From: JAAYXU01 sp050942555
GTDB lineage: Bacteria > Bacillota > Clostridia > Christensenellales > UMGS416
Direction: 5' to 3'
Assembly (NCBI GenBank): GCA_050942555.1
Contig: JBMNNN010000031.1
Span: 1 to 14,289, forward strand
DNA: 14,289 bases
Within the stretch, counting starts at the first letter, position 1. The number at the start of each line of letters is the position of its first letter. The translations under genes and the position numbers were made by a program. The notes under the pieces were generated by a model, which ran no database searches, was not told the origin of the DNA, and saw only the letters and a list, made by a program, of their open reading frames with translations. Of the stretch, positions 14,237 to 14,289 are shown one piece after another.

Positions 14237-14246
14237 GTGTACACAA
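14235..14246. promoter_or_regulatory. Perfect 12-bp palindrome just past the terminator
   Basis: TTGTGTACACAA is a perfect inverted repeat that starts inside the T-tract. The last 43 bases of the window hold no complete gene but include GAAGGGAG (about 14268-14275), which may be the ribosome site of a gene beginning beyond the end. The palindrome could be an operator for that gene. Confidence 0.35.
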
Positions 14247-14289
14247 TGTCCGTGGGCCGTTTGCGCGAAGGGAGAAAACCCCGGAGCAC

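Noticed and set aside
12810..14246. A 478-codon open frame on the minus strand antisense to the GH4 gene
   Set aside because: Its composition (His/Arg/Val/Asp-rich, no motifs) is typical of shadow frames. It would also run through the GH4 terminator and has no supporting start signal.
1..14289. Search for tRNA, rRNA, CRISPR arrays, transposons, integrases, toxin-antitoxin or defence genes
   Set aside because: No supporting sequence was seen. The coding content is housekeeping and carbohydrate metabolism with uniform composition.

Overview
This 14.3 kb window looks like a piece of chromosome from a fairly GC-rich member of the Firmicutes, probably Clostridia. The evidence is strong AGGAGG-type ribosome binding sites ahead of most genes, SigA-like promoters (TTGTCA-17-TATAAT, TTGAAA-17-TACACT), a class II-like ECF transporter S component beside a type III pantothenate kinase, a ferredoxin-type glycyl-radical activase, and small Cys-rich membrane proteins. 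The exact order is a guess; frequent ATA isoleucine codons in GC-rich genes would fit Christensenellales-like genomes. I see no transposase, integrase, phage gene, CRISPR array, rRNA or tRNA.

Left part (1-6735). The window opens inside a plus-strand ABC transporter ATPase with an AbrB-like C-terminal tail. It converges, with only 5 nt between stops, on a six-gene minus-strand run: ECF S component (probable pantothenate importer), coaX, hom, a cupin, htpG, and a glycyl-radical-enzyme activase. Spacing is tight: 4-nt ATGA overlaps at coaX/hom and htpG/activase, and gaps of 10 to 22 nt elsewhere. One good SigA promoter at 6707-6735 probably drives the whole run. The set joins CoA precursor uptake and phosphorylation, threonine/methionine branch synthesis, protein folding and radical-enzyme activation. 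The first two genes form an obvious pathway; the others are probably only co-transcribed.

Middle part (6736-10123). A divergent gene encodes a two-helix membrane protein with a CxCx4CxC tail that I do not recognise, followed by a terminator-like hairpin. Next comes a promoter and a three-gene run: an MFS transporter of the sugar (GPH/SLC45-like) type, a membrane-anchored glycerophosphodiester phosphodiesterase-like protein, and a VOC-fold protein.

Right part (10124-14289). An extended -10 promoter leads into a glycerate kinase and a Gfo/Idh/MocA oxidoreductase. A hairpin terminator separates these from a small minus-strand Cys-rich membrane protein. Divergent from that gene is a GH4 glycosidase (MelA-like, CHSV motif), closed by a perfect rho-independent terminator. 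Together the right-hand genes suggest use of glycosides and sugar acids.

Most of the window is ordinary metabolism. The parts that deserve a second look are the AbrB-tailed ABC ATPase, the activase without a visible radical enzyme but translationally coupled to htpG, the two small Cys-rich membrane proteins, and repeated or palindromic motifs near three promoters or gene ends.
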